Origin: Pilaira anomala | Taxonomy: Eukaryota > Mucoromycota > Mucoromycetes > Mucorales > Mucoraceae | Direction of reading: 5' to 3' | DNA: 41,447 nt | NCBI GenBank assembly: GCA_025716855.1 | Contig: JAIXMQ010000125.1 | Coordinates: 1 to 41,447 of the forward strand | In this document: piece after piece, positions 13,302-26,000 of the stretch | Layout: each line of letters begins with the position of its first letter | How positions within the stretch are numbered: the first letter of the stretch is position 1 | Program-made: the position numbers and the translations under genes | Notes under the pieces: generated by a model | Databases searched by the model: none | Told to the model about the DNA's origin: nothing | The model's input: the letters and a program-made list of their open reading frames with translations, nothing else

Positions 13302-13827
13302 TTATACAATAGTTACTTTTTTACCAAAATAAAATAAAAAAATTAGTAAACAGACATTTGATAATTTAGTTCCGTCAAGACAAGTATTTACGTGTAACAA
13401 AGCGGCTTGTCGATCTTGAGGACTGGAAAAATCAAGCTTACATCGTAAACAATTAGGATTATTAGGCTGTGTTTTGGTAAAGAGCTATCTGATATATCTA
13501 TAATATTATTCACGGATAACCTGTAATACTTTTTTTTTTTTTCATAAATTACGTCTTGCAGTAAGTAGTTAGCTTTATAATCAATGATTTTTGTATCATT
13601 GGCATATCCTAGATAGTTTGACCAACGCTTCTTCTTGTTTCATCATGACACGCTCCAGTACAGACTTTTGTTTTACCAATCCTTATAATACACTATTAAA
13701 AAAAAAGAAAAAAAAGCGCTTTTGTTATCATCAAAGTCTTACTATTTACATATTTCACTTGATACAAGCAATTTTTACTTTTTTTTTTTTTTTAGCCAAT
13801 CAAAAATTTCATTGTCATAAACAGACA
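13302..13827 (-). pseudogene. Small C2HC (UBZ4-like) zinc-finger gene, exon structure unclear, possibly broken
   Basis: The 3' exon (13302-13484, after a TAG acceptor) encodes QPNNPNCLRCKLDFSS and HVNTCLDGTKL, a C-x2-C-...-H-x3-C finger like the ubiquitin-binding or SLX4/Rad18/SNM1-type UBZ4 fingers. Upstream on the same strand are coding-like pieces: a start MSVYDNEIFDWLKK at 13827 running into a poly-A donor region, a helical piece KSVLERVMMKQEEALVKLS (about 13600-13665), and GYANDTKIIDYKANYLLQDV (about 13550-13610). The last two are in different frames, overlapping by about one base, with no room for an intron, so either a 1-bp indel or a sequence error is present. It is labelled a pseudogene on that basis; an intact gene with a base-call error is the alternative. 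It diverges from the GBD/FH3 gene. Confidence 0.4.
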
Positions 13828-13950
13828 TTTGTTGTTGATGTGTTCCAAATTAAGAAGGTATATTTTGTTGTTATAATAATTCGTAACGTACCTTTTTTTT
13901 TTTTTTCTTTTCTTTTTTACTTTCCTTTCCACTACTTTATTATTATTATC

Positions 13951-16620
13951 ATGGCTTCAAGTAGTTCTCAAGCAATGTATGATTATTCTGAAACATCATC
14001 TCAAGCACAATATAAAATATTAAACCGAGTATCTACCTTATTTGGTGGTAAAAAAAAGAACGCAGTTGCTTCATCTTCTTCAGTACAACAACAAGAGAAT
14101 GATGATAATGACACTTTGGTAAATCCAGCAGTTTCACAAGTAGATTCCTTGTTTGGAGATGAAAGAAATAGTTCTTGTGTAGATTCCATGTATTCTTCAC
14201 TTCAATCCCGTAGCTCAAGATATCGTCCTGTATCTAACCCGGATGCACCTGCTCCGTTAAGAACTGTTCAGTTAATGAATCCTATTGTTCATTTACCTGA
14301 ACCATCTGTATCTTCACAGCCACCATTGGATACTCCTCCCTCTCCACCTCAGGAACAACAACAACAAAGGAAATCTCCACCATTATTACAACAACAAAAA
14401 TCATCACAAAAGATTGAAGATGTAGAAGCTCAATTTGAATTATTATTGGTAACTATATATATATATATATATATATATTTGATTATGATTTGATTATTTA
14501 TATATATTTGTTACAGAGAGAATATGCACCTTCTGCAGATCACATGAGTAATGTTCATAACTTGACACTGGAACAAAAGGAAATGTTACTGCGTTCATCT
14601 CGGTCACCCGCTTTACTTAAAAAAAACTCTACATTTTCTCATGTCATGCCTTCTTTTTCATTAAAAGCAACATTTGGCCTTAAAAACAAATCCCCAAAGC
14701 AACACTATAAACCATCTTATGAACCTACTGTCTTTAATGAACCAAAAGATATCATATTGAACACAACAACAACACCAACAACAGCTACAAATACATCATT
14801 AAAACCAAACCATCATACGGCTCCAGGTACAAGATCAACTAAATCTAGATCATCTTTACCTTTAAATCATTCTGAATCTTATGGTAAAAGTACTTCAAGA
14901 AGTAAATTAAAGTCTACACCCGAATACTTTGTTCATCTCTTGAGAGAGACACATGTAAGAGATTTGGATGATGCTGAAGTACTTGATTTACGTGTCTTTT
15001 TAAGAAGTGTTGTTGTTAGCTGGACAAGTGAGTTCTTAACTCAAGGCGGATATGAAGCCATTGCCAATTTGTTTAAACAAATGAAAGAAGCACCCAAAAG
15101 GTAAAAAAAAAAAAAAATTTACTCTCATACTATATTCTATTTTTCTAACCCAGTAAAATATATAGATTCCCTAATGATAATCGCATGTTACAACACTTGG
15201 GTAAATGTCTCAAGACAATCATGACACATCAATCTATGGGTACACAAATAGTCTTAACCAACCCAAGTGCATTATTTTATATCAGAGATATATTATTTGG
15301 TCCAGCCAGTAAAAAACAAAAACAAGTGTATGGATTGGACATCAGTACACGTAGTTTACTTTTGAATCTATTATGTACATTAGCCACACTTCAAACCAGT
15401 CGTTCACCTAACACAGAGTACGTTCATGGTTACGATGTGCTTCGTCGTCTACTTCTTGATCGCCCTACCGATAGACTCTATGAGGAAGAAGATAAAAAGA
15501 ATCAACCTAAGCATATATCTCCTTTCCCTATCTCACTCAAGACGGATCCAAAAGAAATCCTTCAGATGATTATGGAAAATGATCCAAATGGAGAAACAAT
15601 TGGTAGTGAATATGAATGGGATCAAGATGAATTAAAACCACGTTATACTTGTTGGATGCGTGAACTTCAGTATACTGTAGAAAGGCATATTGAGACCATT
15701 ACCTTTCTGGCTCAAGTCTTGAATTATGATTTTAAAAGTGCTTATAGACAAATCAAGATGAGACAAAATCAAACAGAGCAAGAAGCCGCGGCTGCTGCTG
15801 CTGCTTCTGCTCAACCTGGTTCGGTCATGACTGAAGAAGGCGTAGTTGATTACATTGTAAAGTGAGAAAATATCATTATTATTACCATCATACTTATATC
15901 TTGTTTTATAGATTACTCATCTTAGATTGATACGTACAGTTGTCACAACTCAGCCTACTACTTATACTGGTTTCTATAATGAACGTGAACAAGAAAAAAT
16001 GAGGCTCGAGTTAATGTTATCTGGCTTTGACAAGATATCCAAGGTAAATAAATAAATATACATAAATAAATATATATATGTATAACTTAATATTTATATA
16101 TATATATATATATATATAGATTTTAATACAGTGTCCACATCCTACGGTACGTTCTTCTTACATAAATTACTTGAAGCCACTCATGAATCCATGTGCGGAT
16201 CTCTCTATTCCGAGTGGCCTTATGGAAAGTTTACCACCACCTTTACCAAGTCGTAGTAAAGAGTCATCATCTGATGAAAATGATGAATATGAAATCTCTG
16301 TCTATGCAGATGATGATGAATTAGATGGTATTGGATACAGAGAAGAAGAAAGAGTAGATAGACAGTGGAGATACCGAGAAGAACCTACTTATGATGATAT
16401 CTTTCAAGATGAAGAATATATTGAAGATCATTTCAATTCGGATGAAGAAGGTAGTAATATTTATTATACAAATGATGATGATTCCTTGTATAGTCGTGAA
16501 AGTGATCATCCAAGACATCAACAACAAACTACTGTTACTACTACTACTACTACTACTAATACTACTACTCGAGTTATTCAGTTGGGTGATAATAATAATA
16601 ACTCGAATGAATCTCGTTAA
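13951..16620 (+). CDS. Formin-type GBD/FH3 protein lacking FH1/FH2
   Basis: Five exons (13951-14448, 14517-15100, 15166-15856, 15912-16043, 16120-16620) give 801 aa. Two introns carry TA microsatellites. Residues 1-300 are Ser/Pro/Gln-rich and disordered. About 300-640 matches the Rho-GTPase-binding/FH3 armadillo region of diaphanous-type formins: STPEYFVHLLRE, VLDLRVFLRSVVVSW, then GLDISTRSLLLNLLCTLATL, VHGYDVLRRLL, and RLELMLSGFDKISK. The last 170 residues are acidic and Asp/Glu/Tyr-rich and then Thr/Asn-rich. The proline-rich FH1 and the actin-nucleating FH2 domains are absent and the next 900 bp are non-coding. Such a protein could bind Rho GTPases and localise without nucleating actin; this is inference. 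The ATG at 13951 is chosen because the frame upstream is low-complexity. Confidence 0.75.
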
Positions 16621-17396
16621 TATAAAAAAAAATCTATATATCTTTCATTGCCATTTATACCACATATGCATTTCTTAAATAAAATCATTTTTTTTTTTTT
16701 TTACTGCGTTTAAGCGTAGATAACACGTAATGAATCTCGAATGTATACGATTTTTTGAATGCGAAACAATGTATTGAACAACAACAGCATTGCATTTCAT
16801 GACGTGACTTGGTTCATATGATAACTTACTCACATCTATACTAATCTCACTTTTTATTTATACATATCATGCGCCTTTCTTTTTTTTTCCTTTTTTACAT
16901 AACAAAGCAAAATAAACTTGCTTATATTTTCTGTCAATTCATAAAATGGTGTTGTGCATAATAATATATAATATAGACAATATATAAATATTTTTTTTCT
17001 CTTTTACAAGTGTTTTTACCTTTAGTAGTGTACCTACATATTAAGGTTACGATATAAATGTATCTTTAGCTCAAGGGTCGTATTTTCAGATGAGATGAAA
17101 ATATAATTTTTCCCTAATTGCGTTTTTGCGGTTACTTGTATGCATAGGCAAGTAAATTAAATAGAGAGAAAAAGGTATATGAGTAAATGGGAATTTTTGA
17201 ACCTTAAGGGTTTTTGATGTTCTCATCCATGCTGGATAAAATATAAATAGAATACTTGCATAAGAAAAAAAAAACGTCAATTTTTTATTTATGTTTCTTA
17301 TTATATTGTCAAAACATGTAAACTTATGCAAATGTAGAAAGAAGCATGCAAAGGGGATTCTTGGGTTAGTAACATATAAATAATACTTCTGTAAAT

Positions 17397-17444
<48 letters not shown>

Positions 17445-17597
17445 AGAGAGATAAACGCAATAAGAATGATAAGTTCTTAAAAGCACAGATATAGTCGATA
17501 CTGACATATTTTTATAACACACAATCTTATTGAAGTATCAACTTTTAGGGACAATAGTATTGAAGGATATTTATATTTATGCGTAATTTATTTTTAT
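16621..17597. other. Intergenic region, no gene seen
   Basis: AT-rich sequence between converging genes (GBD/FH3 protein + and channel -), with a CA microsatellite. Frames here are short and are made by repeats or have no protein-like composition. Confidence 0.6.
17402..17440. repeat. (CA)n microsatellite
   Basis: About 39 bp of alternating A and C followed by a short GA run, in the 3' intergenic region downstream of the channel gene. Confidence 0.95.
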
Positions 17598-20500
17598 TTA
17601 GTGTTCACTATTATCCTTAATGACATAAGGGAAAATAGAAAGATGAAGTTTCTTAAAAAGTTCTTGTGTTTCTTTCTCTAATGCTTCTTCATGTCGTTTT
17701 ACTGAATCATAGTTGGCGATATAATAAATATACGTAGGGTTGTTCTTTCGACTATGCTTTGTTTTATTGCTACACCATAGTAATTCAATTTCTGATACAA
17801 CGGCTAATTTGATAACCAGACGATACAAGGGTTAATATAAGAGATAATGAATTTAAAAAAAAAAAAGTTACTTACCAGCAAAATGACTGACCCTATTTGT
17901 GCACAATACATATGTCTGATTAGTATGGTAACAGGTACTATCTATTCAAGATTAACTTACCAGACTTTCTTTCCACGTTGTTTCACTTCTTCAACCGTAC
18001 TTGACATAAGTGCACTAATTTACATTATAATGTTAATAAAAATACTGCAATTTATCTGTTGTAATTTTGTAACTTACATCACCATGTTAAAGAAAATTAA
18101 AACAGTGATTAACGAGAATACAATCGACATAGCCATAATCATTTTACTATCTCCTGCGTCCCCCTCAATAATAGGATCCCATACACCATAGATAAATAAC
18201 CAAACTTGATAAAATGCCTTAAACCAGTCGGTAAACCCATTATCTGCACTTGTCGATGCAAATCCTACAGATCCTTCTGTGGCTATACCTTCTCCTGCCG
18301 TACCTTCATAACTTCCTTCAAATCCATCCTGAAAATATTCATCAGGTTCTAATCGCAACAGAACAATATAAGATTGTGTGAATGCAATAATAACAAGAAG
18401 CATAATAAATAGTACAGATGCGATATTTTTAGATAATTGAATCATTGTTTCTAAAGTAATACCCTGATATAGACATATGGATCAGTTTTGTTTCTTTTTT
18501 TTTTATAATTAAATTAGTACATACAAAATAAGAGATGACACGAAGTCTTAAAATAGCATGCGTCCATAAAATTAAAGTGGCTACGCTAGAAACTTCACTC
18601 TATTACGTTAAGAAGAAGGTTAGGGGAGGAATATATTAGTTTACACACAACTTGCATACTATGCTCTGCTTCAACTTACAAAACTACCTAGACCGCACCA
18701 TAACTGTACCAACGTAATGAGCGGAAAGACGAATGCACAAATATCTACCCAATTATATCCAGATTGAAGGTAATCAATTTTAGCATGCGTCTTGAGAAAC
18801 TGTCGAATTTCTTGGTACAAAAGTACTAGAAGAGAAACCAACATCAAGGCAATGGAAACAATTTGGCCCGGATGCGTGATATTTAATTTCTCAGTTACAC
18901 TTACACCATACAACTCTGGGGCAAACAAAACACCAGTACAGTAACTAATATAATAAACTACATGAACAAAACAAATCCACAAAAACTTTTTTCTTGCAAA
19001 GTTTTGCCATTTATATTGAAGCAAGACTTCAAGTACTGTATCACCTTGCCGAAACATATTATTACTATGTTGATCCAAAGCTACACGAACAAATGCACTT
19101 GCTGGTTTGTAAGGAATCACTTTTTCATCCTCTAATCGTTTATTTTTGGGGCGATCCTCTGGGAAATCACTATAGGAGCTGAAATGTGGGAGCGGTACCA
19201 CGCATACTTTAGATAATTTTTTGGCTTCTCTTCTTGATTCAATAAACATTCTTCTCCAAGGGTTTCTTAAATTACGTTTATAAAATAAGACAAGAGATTT
19301 CTTGATGCCATTATAGATGGTACTTTCTTCAGACCATCTCCTTAATCCCTTTCGAAAATGATATAAGAAGATCCAAAAATTTCCTTCATGCTTAATGATT
19401 TGTTCCATAGTTGCATGTGCTTCTAAGTTTCGAATACTAGAGATATATTCCTTTTGTAATGTCTTGACTTTCATTACTTGATTGATTTCTGAAGTTAAAA
19501 TTGCAAGCTTTTCTTTTTTGATTTCCAAGTAGGATAGTTTTTGACTACTCAATAGCAATAAATCTAGTGAAAAAGATAGAGTTTTTTTTTTGTTTTTGTT
19601 TTTATAAAAAAAACTAAATTCAAGCTTTTGTTACAATTCTAGCTTACCTGAATTTCCTCCCTCTTGAAGAAATAAAAGTGCATCTGTTAAAGAAGAAAGA
19701 CATCCTGGTCCAAGTTTCTTAGAATCTGACAAAATACGGTTAAACAATAACTTGTATAAATTATAATCCAATTCATCAATCAACACAGTCAAAACATTTT
19801 CATTTGTTGCAATCAAAGTCGTATCATAATCAAGTATGGGCCTAAGTTTTGATGAGCGATAATACACTTCACCTGGTATTATCGTTGGTCTGTTTGTTTC
19901 TAAAAGACTTCTTTCTTCAGCTTCTAAATCCAACTCCTCTTTCCTAATGGATAAAGCCTTCTTTGATATCTGTTCACTTTCATATTCTTCACGATCTCTT
20001 CTATCTTCTTCTGACTCTTGTGGATTATCTCGGTTGATCTCAGCTTGGGATCTGTTGTAACTGAATATACTGATGGGAATAGCTCTGACTACAATCGATT
20101 TAATCACGTCTCTACCAACTGGAAAAGATGCTAACATGGCCAATGTTCCACTACCTGCAACGGTAGAAAAGTAGTTGGACTCGATATCAATAGTGTCCAC
20201 GGATAATTCAATAATAAGTTTAGTTTTATCACGTATTGTCTTCAAATTTTCCTAAATAAAAAGTGTTAAGTGAAATCAAGTAAAGATTACATTATAAAAC
20301 TTACAGTATAAGTTTTTATATCTTGAATATTTGTACTACAATCTTCAGAGTTGTAAAGGAAATGTAATGCTTGACATGCGCTTTCTAGTTTATGGTAATC
20401 AAATCTTAATGCTCGAGTGCTTATTAGGTTTGAAGCCAGTTTCTCTCTTGGTGTATTAGGAGGTATCAATTCATCCAACGGTAAAAAAATTTCTTCAGTG

Positions 20501-22260
20501 TGGTAAGTTGGACGTTCCGATTGATCGCTCATGTCATCTAATGTCTCTGTAATATTTACAAGCATTCTTCCAGACGAGATTCCTCCAATAAATTTTATAC
20601 TTTTAAACTCATCAATTTTCCAGGTCTCACGGAACGAGTAATCATAGCCATAATCAGGTCCTTTATAAGCTCGAATATAGATAAGTTTATCTCTACTTGA
20701 TATCAAATTAGGCTCAGTATTATCTGGATCTTGTTTCCAAAGCTGTACTGTATGTTTACCAAACCGAATAAAGTATTCATCACCAAATATATCGATATTA
20801 CCACATTGTAGATTAAGTGTATTTTGTAACCCGTTTTCAATTTCAAATGTATTCCTACATGTAGGATTCGTATTGGGTATCCAAGTCAAAACGGGATTTT
20901 CAATTGTTCTATCAATGTCTAGCTCAACACACATAATAGTCATCTTTCCTTCAGGATAAGATGTATAATATCCTTTTAGCATCTTGTGTCCATTCTTGAT
21001 TCCTCTTGTAACAAAAGGTTGTACAGCCTTTTTTAATCTACCTTCTTCTCGACAACCAACTGGTTCTGTGACATTTTTTTCTACTCTTCGATAAATAGAT
21101 GTTTCTGCTTCAACATACCATATTTCAAATACAACATCATTGCCTTCCCATCCGCACATGGCGACATATCTGCCATCATAACAGAAACGAATATGAGATA
21201 CTATAAATTTTGAAGCATCACTTGTTTCACTTGAATGCAATCTATAGACCAAGAGTCCACTTTTCACATTATAAATGTTGACGGATCGCGTATTTTCAAC
21301 ATAAGCAGCAGTATACTTGTAATTTTTTGAGAAAGCCATGACATGTTGTTTGGGAGCCGAGAAAGAAGTGAGTCTAGTTCCGTCTTCTACAATAGACCAG
21401 ATACGTACCACACCGCCGTTAAAAGGAGTCGTCAAAATATTATGACGAATATGTCTTGTAAATGTAACTAATCTTTTCATTTCATCATTTTGAGGATCAG
21501 AAATATCAAGCCAAGCAGCGTTTTCAATAAACGCTTGTTGGGTTTCAACTGTTTCATGGAAATGAAAATTTGTTGTACGAAAAGGTCTTAAATCAAACAT
21601 GAAGGTAACATTTGTACTTTTAGGGAAATTCGCATAGACTTTGACAGTATTGGGTGTAATAACTGCTAAAGAATAATTATCTTTACTCTTGTTTAAAAAC
21701 ACAGCTCGTCCTATACAATGTATTTTTTTTTCTACCAGTTTAAATGTATTATCTACCACTTCAAATATAAGACAATCTGGGTTATTAGGGAGCTTATGAC
21801 GACCAGCTACATTCAGATTCCTTTCAAAGTAAGATAGAACCACGTATTTTCCATCATTTGAAATTGATAAGAATTTGCAGTGAGAACGACCTGCAGGTTG
21901 TACATATTTAGTGATTTCTGAACTCACTTGGTGTAATCTCGTCGTTTCGTTTACTAGCTTGTCATTGAGTGCTAATTCTTCTCGCTTGGTCGTTTCATCA
22001 ACCACTGTAAATCTACGGCGTGTGATATACATGCATTTTCTATCATCAAACATTTCATAAAGCGAGTCAGTTATTTTGTCACGTTTATATGTCACATAGG
22101 TTATCCATTTTTTGTTGTTGGAGATATCGATCAAAATAACGTCGTGGTCGTCGTTGCTCAAATCGATTGGTGCCTGTCTCGTTTCGTTCGGATCACTTTG
22201 CGTTAGACAAAGTAGATTTTCAGACTGTTGACTACTAATATCTACAACACACTCGCTCAT
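17598..22260 (-). CDS. Beta-propeller / TRP-like six-helix ion channel fusion
   Basis: Eight exons (20305-22260, 19648-20251, 18680-19563, 18525-18599, 18078-18463, 17961-18014, 17876-17892, 17598-17803) give 1393 aa. Residues 1-650 are repetitive beta-strand segments like a WD40-type propeller (KFLSISNDGKYVVLSYFER, MAFSKNYKYTAAY, VSHIRFCYDGRYVAMCGWEG). A helical linker has a charged coiled patch. The channel part has S1 FLWICFVHVVYYISY, S2 QIVSIALMLVSLLVLLY, S3 WVDICAFVFPLITLV, S4 VATLILWTHAILRLRV, S5 SVLFIMLLVIIAF, pore loop DWFKAFYQVWLFIYG, and S6 SIVFSLITVLIFFNMVIALM with a TRP-like tail (TVEEVKQRGKKVW). TRP channels are tetrameric cation channels of plasma membrane or vacuole. The N-terminal propeller in place of ankyrin repeats is unusual; the ligand is unknown. 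Exon 7 is a 17-bp microexon. Confidence 0.82.
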
Positions 22261-23050
22261 GTTGAATTATCACTATTTTGATTTAAAAAATGATATTGAT
22301 AAGTAAGAAAATTGTCAATAGGAGAAAAAGGTAAAAAAGCAAAAAAAAAAAAAAAAAAAATCTTCTTATACTAATGCAATTCTTTTGAGCTGAGTTTTTA
22401 AGTAAGTACACATGAAGAATTGTCACACTTTGTGTTCCTCTATAAAGTAATACAAAAGAAGTAGTTAAGAGTTCATTTTTCTGGGCTAACTGTTTAGTTT
22501 TTTTTAAAAAAATAGTTTTAGCTGTTATAGATATTTTTTTCGAAATTTACAAAATTATGTACACATGATTAAAAATCGATAGTAGTTGGCCTTCTCATTA
22601 ACTAAACAGTAAGTACAATAATAAGCAGTTAAACTTTAATATGTACCACAATTAGCTTTGTGTAATATTTCATGGCCCTCAGATCTTTAATGTAACATGT
22701 TTAACAATTACCATGTTGTTTTATTCGAATATGTATTCTATATTCTTTTTAAAAGTTATGTCAATTACAAGATATTGTAAAGCAAATCTCGGTATATTTT
22801 AGTCAGGTCGACTTTTATTTCTCCAGCTGTTATGTATGTCCATACGCAACATCGACTCAGCCTTCTACTGTTACACAATTTGAAGTAACTTCTATCCAAC
22901 ACAATATACTACATGTATTTTTCTGTGCCAATATGATTTAATAAAATTAAACGAAACATATGATTGATTACTTAAATAAATAAAAAGGTGTTACAGATTT
23001 TTTTTACACCCCAAAATTATCGCCATCATTCAGGAACAGTTACATAATAG
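22261..23050. other. Intergenic region between the channel gene and its decayed copy
   Basis: AT-rich and without protein-like frames on either strand. It must contain the channel promoter just above 22260 and carries an A run at about 22340-22360. Confidence 0.6.
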
Positions 23051-26000
23051 TTAATTATTGATTTTTTTTTTTAGTGATTTTGAATCATTGAGAGTAGTAA
23101 TAAACTTTATTAATAATCTGTCTGCTTCTTCCTGAATTCTAACTTCTTGTGCCAGTATAGTTTTTCTATTTGCAATGTAATATATATAAGTTGTATTATT
23201 TTTTCTGCTATTTTTTTCACTTTGTATACACCATAATGACTCAATATCTGATACTACAGCTATTAAAATGAAAAGACGATGAGTTTCTATTTTGGTCAGT
23301 AGGTATCGATTCTCATTTTTTACCTGCAAAATGACTAGCCCTACAGGGGAAGATTAAAGCAAATATATATCATTATATCATTCCATTACAGATATTCGTA
23401 TATGAAAACTTACCAGACTTCTTTTCCGCGCTGTTTTATACCTTCGACTGTACTGGTCATGAGAGTATCTTATATGAAAGAATAGTAAAATCTGCTTTTT
23501 TTTGTACATCTACATAACCATATTAAAAAAGAAAAACACAACAATGATTAAAAAAATAATGTATAACGCAGTGAGTATCATATTATCTTTTGCTTCTCCT
23601 GCTATTACGGGATTCCATACACCAAAAAAAAAAAAAAAACCCCCTGCGAAAAAATGCTTTAAACCAGTTCACAAAAGCATTGTCTGCACTCAAATTTGCA
23701 GTTTTTATTGTAAAACTTCCCAAAGACGAATCCACTTCACTGGTAATCTTATCATTAAACTTTTCTTGAAAGTATTTAGCCACTTGCGTACTCAATAAAA
23801 TATTAAAGGCTATAGAAAATGTGATAAGAACCAATAACATAATACATATAACACTGGTGTGATGTTTTGAAATGATTAGAGCATTATTTCAAGAGTAATC
23901 CACTGAATTAAAAAGAAAAAAATAGAATCGACAATAAGTATTAGCAACTAAAATGTATACTATCTTTTTACTTACCAAAGATGAGAAAACCCTAAGTTTC
24001 AATATGCCCTGTGTCCATAAAATTAAAGTAGTAATGCTACATGTCTTTTTCTATTTTGTTTATGAATAAATAAGTAATTATTCAAGCCTTAATTATACTC
24101 TACTAACAAAATATTCCCATCCTAATAAAGATTGAAAGCAAATGCAGCCAAATCTAACCAGTTGGAGCCAGACAAAATGTAATCCATTCTGGTTTGACTA
24201 AATTGACGAATTTCTTGAATGAAAAATCCAGTGAAATAAATACCTATTATAACCAAGGAAGTTATATGTCCAGGATGGTTTATGTCAAAGCCTCCTTCTT
24301 CATCTACTTAAAATAGCCGAGAGTATAAAACATCAGTTGCATAGCTGGTATAATATAAAATATGTATCAAATAAATCTGTATAAATTTCCACCTAGCAAA
24401 CGTTTTCCATTTATACTCCAACAAAATTGCAAGAATTGTATCACGTCAAAAAATATTTTTGCTGCTCTGATTTGAAGTCATTCTAACAAATGCATTCTGT
24501 TCTTTGTAAGATGTAATACTATCATCATTTTTATAGCCTTATTATGTCGATCTTCTGGAAAATAGAAATGTGGCAAAGGGAATAACACACATGTAGTTTG
24601 AGAATTCTTCTTCTTGAGAATATTTAGTAATATGGGCCCAGAGAAAATATTTTACAAGTATTTTTACAGTGTATGTAAAAAAAAAGAACCGATAATATCA
24701 AGAATAAATATTTTTTTTTATATGGAGGGAAATATATCCTAGCACCGTAAAATGTTTGAAGTTGTTCCTTGATTGAGTGGGATTCCAAAGCTCGAAAATT
24801 CGCAACCGTTTGTATTCGTGATGAGTTTATATTTAATTCTGGTCTCAGTATTGCCAACTTATCCGCCTCAATGTTTAAATATAATAGCTTTTTACTACTG
24901 TCTAGTAAACGATCTAGAAAAACGTAAATTATAAGTACTTATTATACGCTACTAAATGTTCTCTCGTAACTTGATTTTTAACTCACCCGAGCCATTTTCT
25001 GGTAAAAATATAAGAGCATCTGTTGATGCTGAAAGACAGCCAGGGCCTAGTTTTTTAGAATCAAGCAACATTCGATTGAAGAGTAGACGGAATAACTCAT
25101 AACTGAGTTTCGATACAGTGCAGAATTACATGTACTATATGTTTTTCAATCTCTTTTTCTTTAGCACCATTAGAAACTTCTTTACTATCAACAGAGTTGC
25201 CAAATAGTTTTGCGAGCTTTAAAAAGGGGTTTTTGATGACAGTATTAATTTTTTCCTAGCATTCCATTGCCTCTACAATATCTTCAGGGGGGGGGGGTTG
25301 TCATTTCTAACAAAGGACGATGGTAACTAAAGCTACTAATAGGAACTGGTTTTTCTACAATTAACACAATAATTCTTCTACCTTCTGAAAAGAATACTAA
25401 CATAGCTAAAGTTCTGCTCCCAGAAATAGTTGAAAAGAAATTGGAGTTGATGTCAATATTTTCTAATGGCTGATTCAATAATTTGAGTTTTTTTTTTACG
25501 TGGCTTAATAAGATTTTCCCAAACAGAAACCAAGCTAGTTAAAGCAATTTATTAATATAGTGATGATACGTAGATGTTATTCTAGCCTTATGGCCAAGGA
25601 GGAACCAATGTCCTGTGAAAAGGTAATGCAACGCTTGGCAAGCACTTTCTAGGTTGTGATAATCAAATCTTTTCTCTGTGCCATTTGGACATGATATTAG
25701 TTCATCCCATGGTAAAAAAAATCTCTTTTGTATGAAAGATTGCTGATTTATTACCGTACCAGTAAGGCTTATTTCTTATGTTAACCAGCAGTCTTACTAA
25801 AGGCTGGTCTCCCACAAACTTAATAGTGCTAACATCATAAATATTCCAGGAACACCGAAGTCCATAGTCAGGCCCTTTATATACTCTAATATACAACAGC
25901 TTATCCTCTGCACCTATATTATCTTCTTTTTTACTGTGAGGAGACGCCCAACAAAGTTGAATTGTGTGTTTACCAAACCGAATTAAGTATTTTACCTTCC

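Noticed and set aside
14453..14477. TA runs inside GBD/FH3 introns as possible exon sequence
   Set aside because: They lie between good GT donors and AG acceptors, and splicing them out joins the frames in phase.
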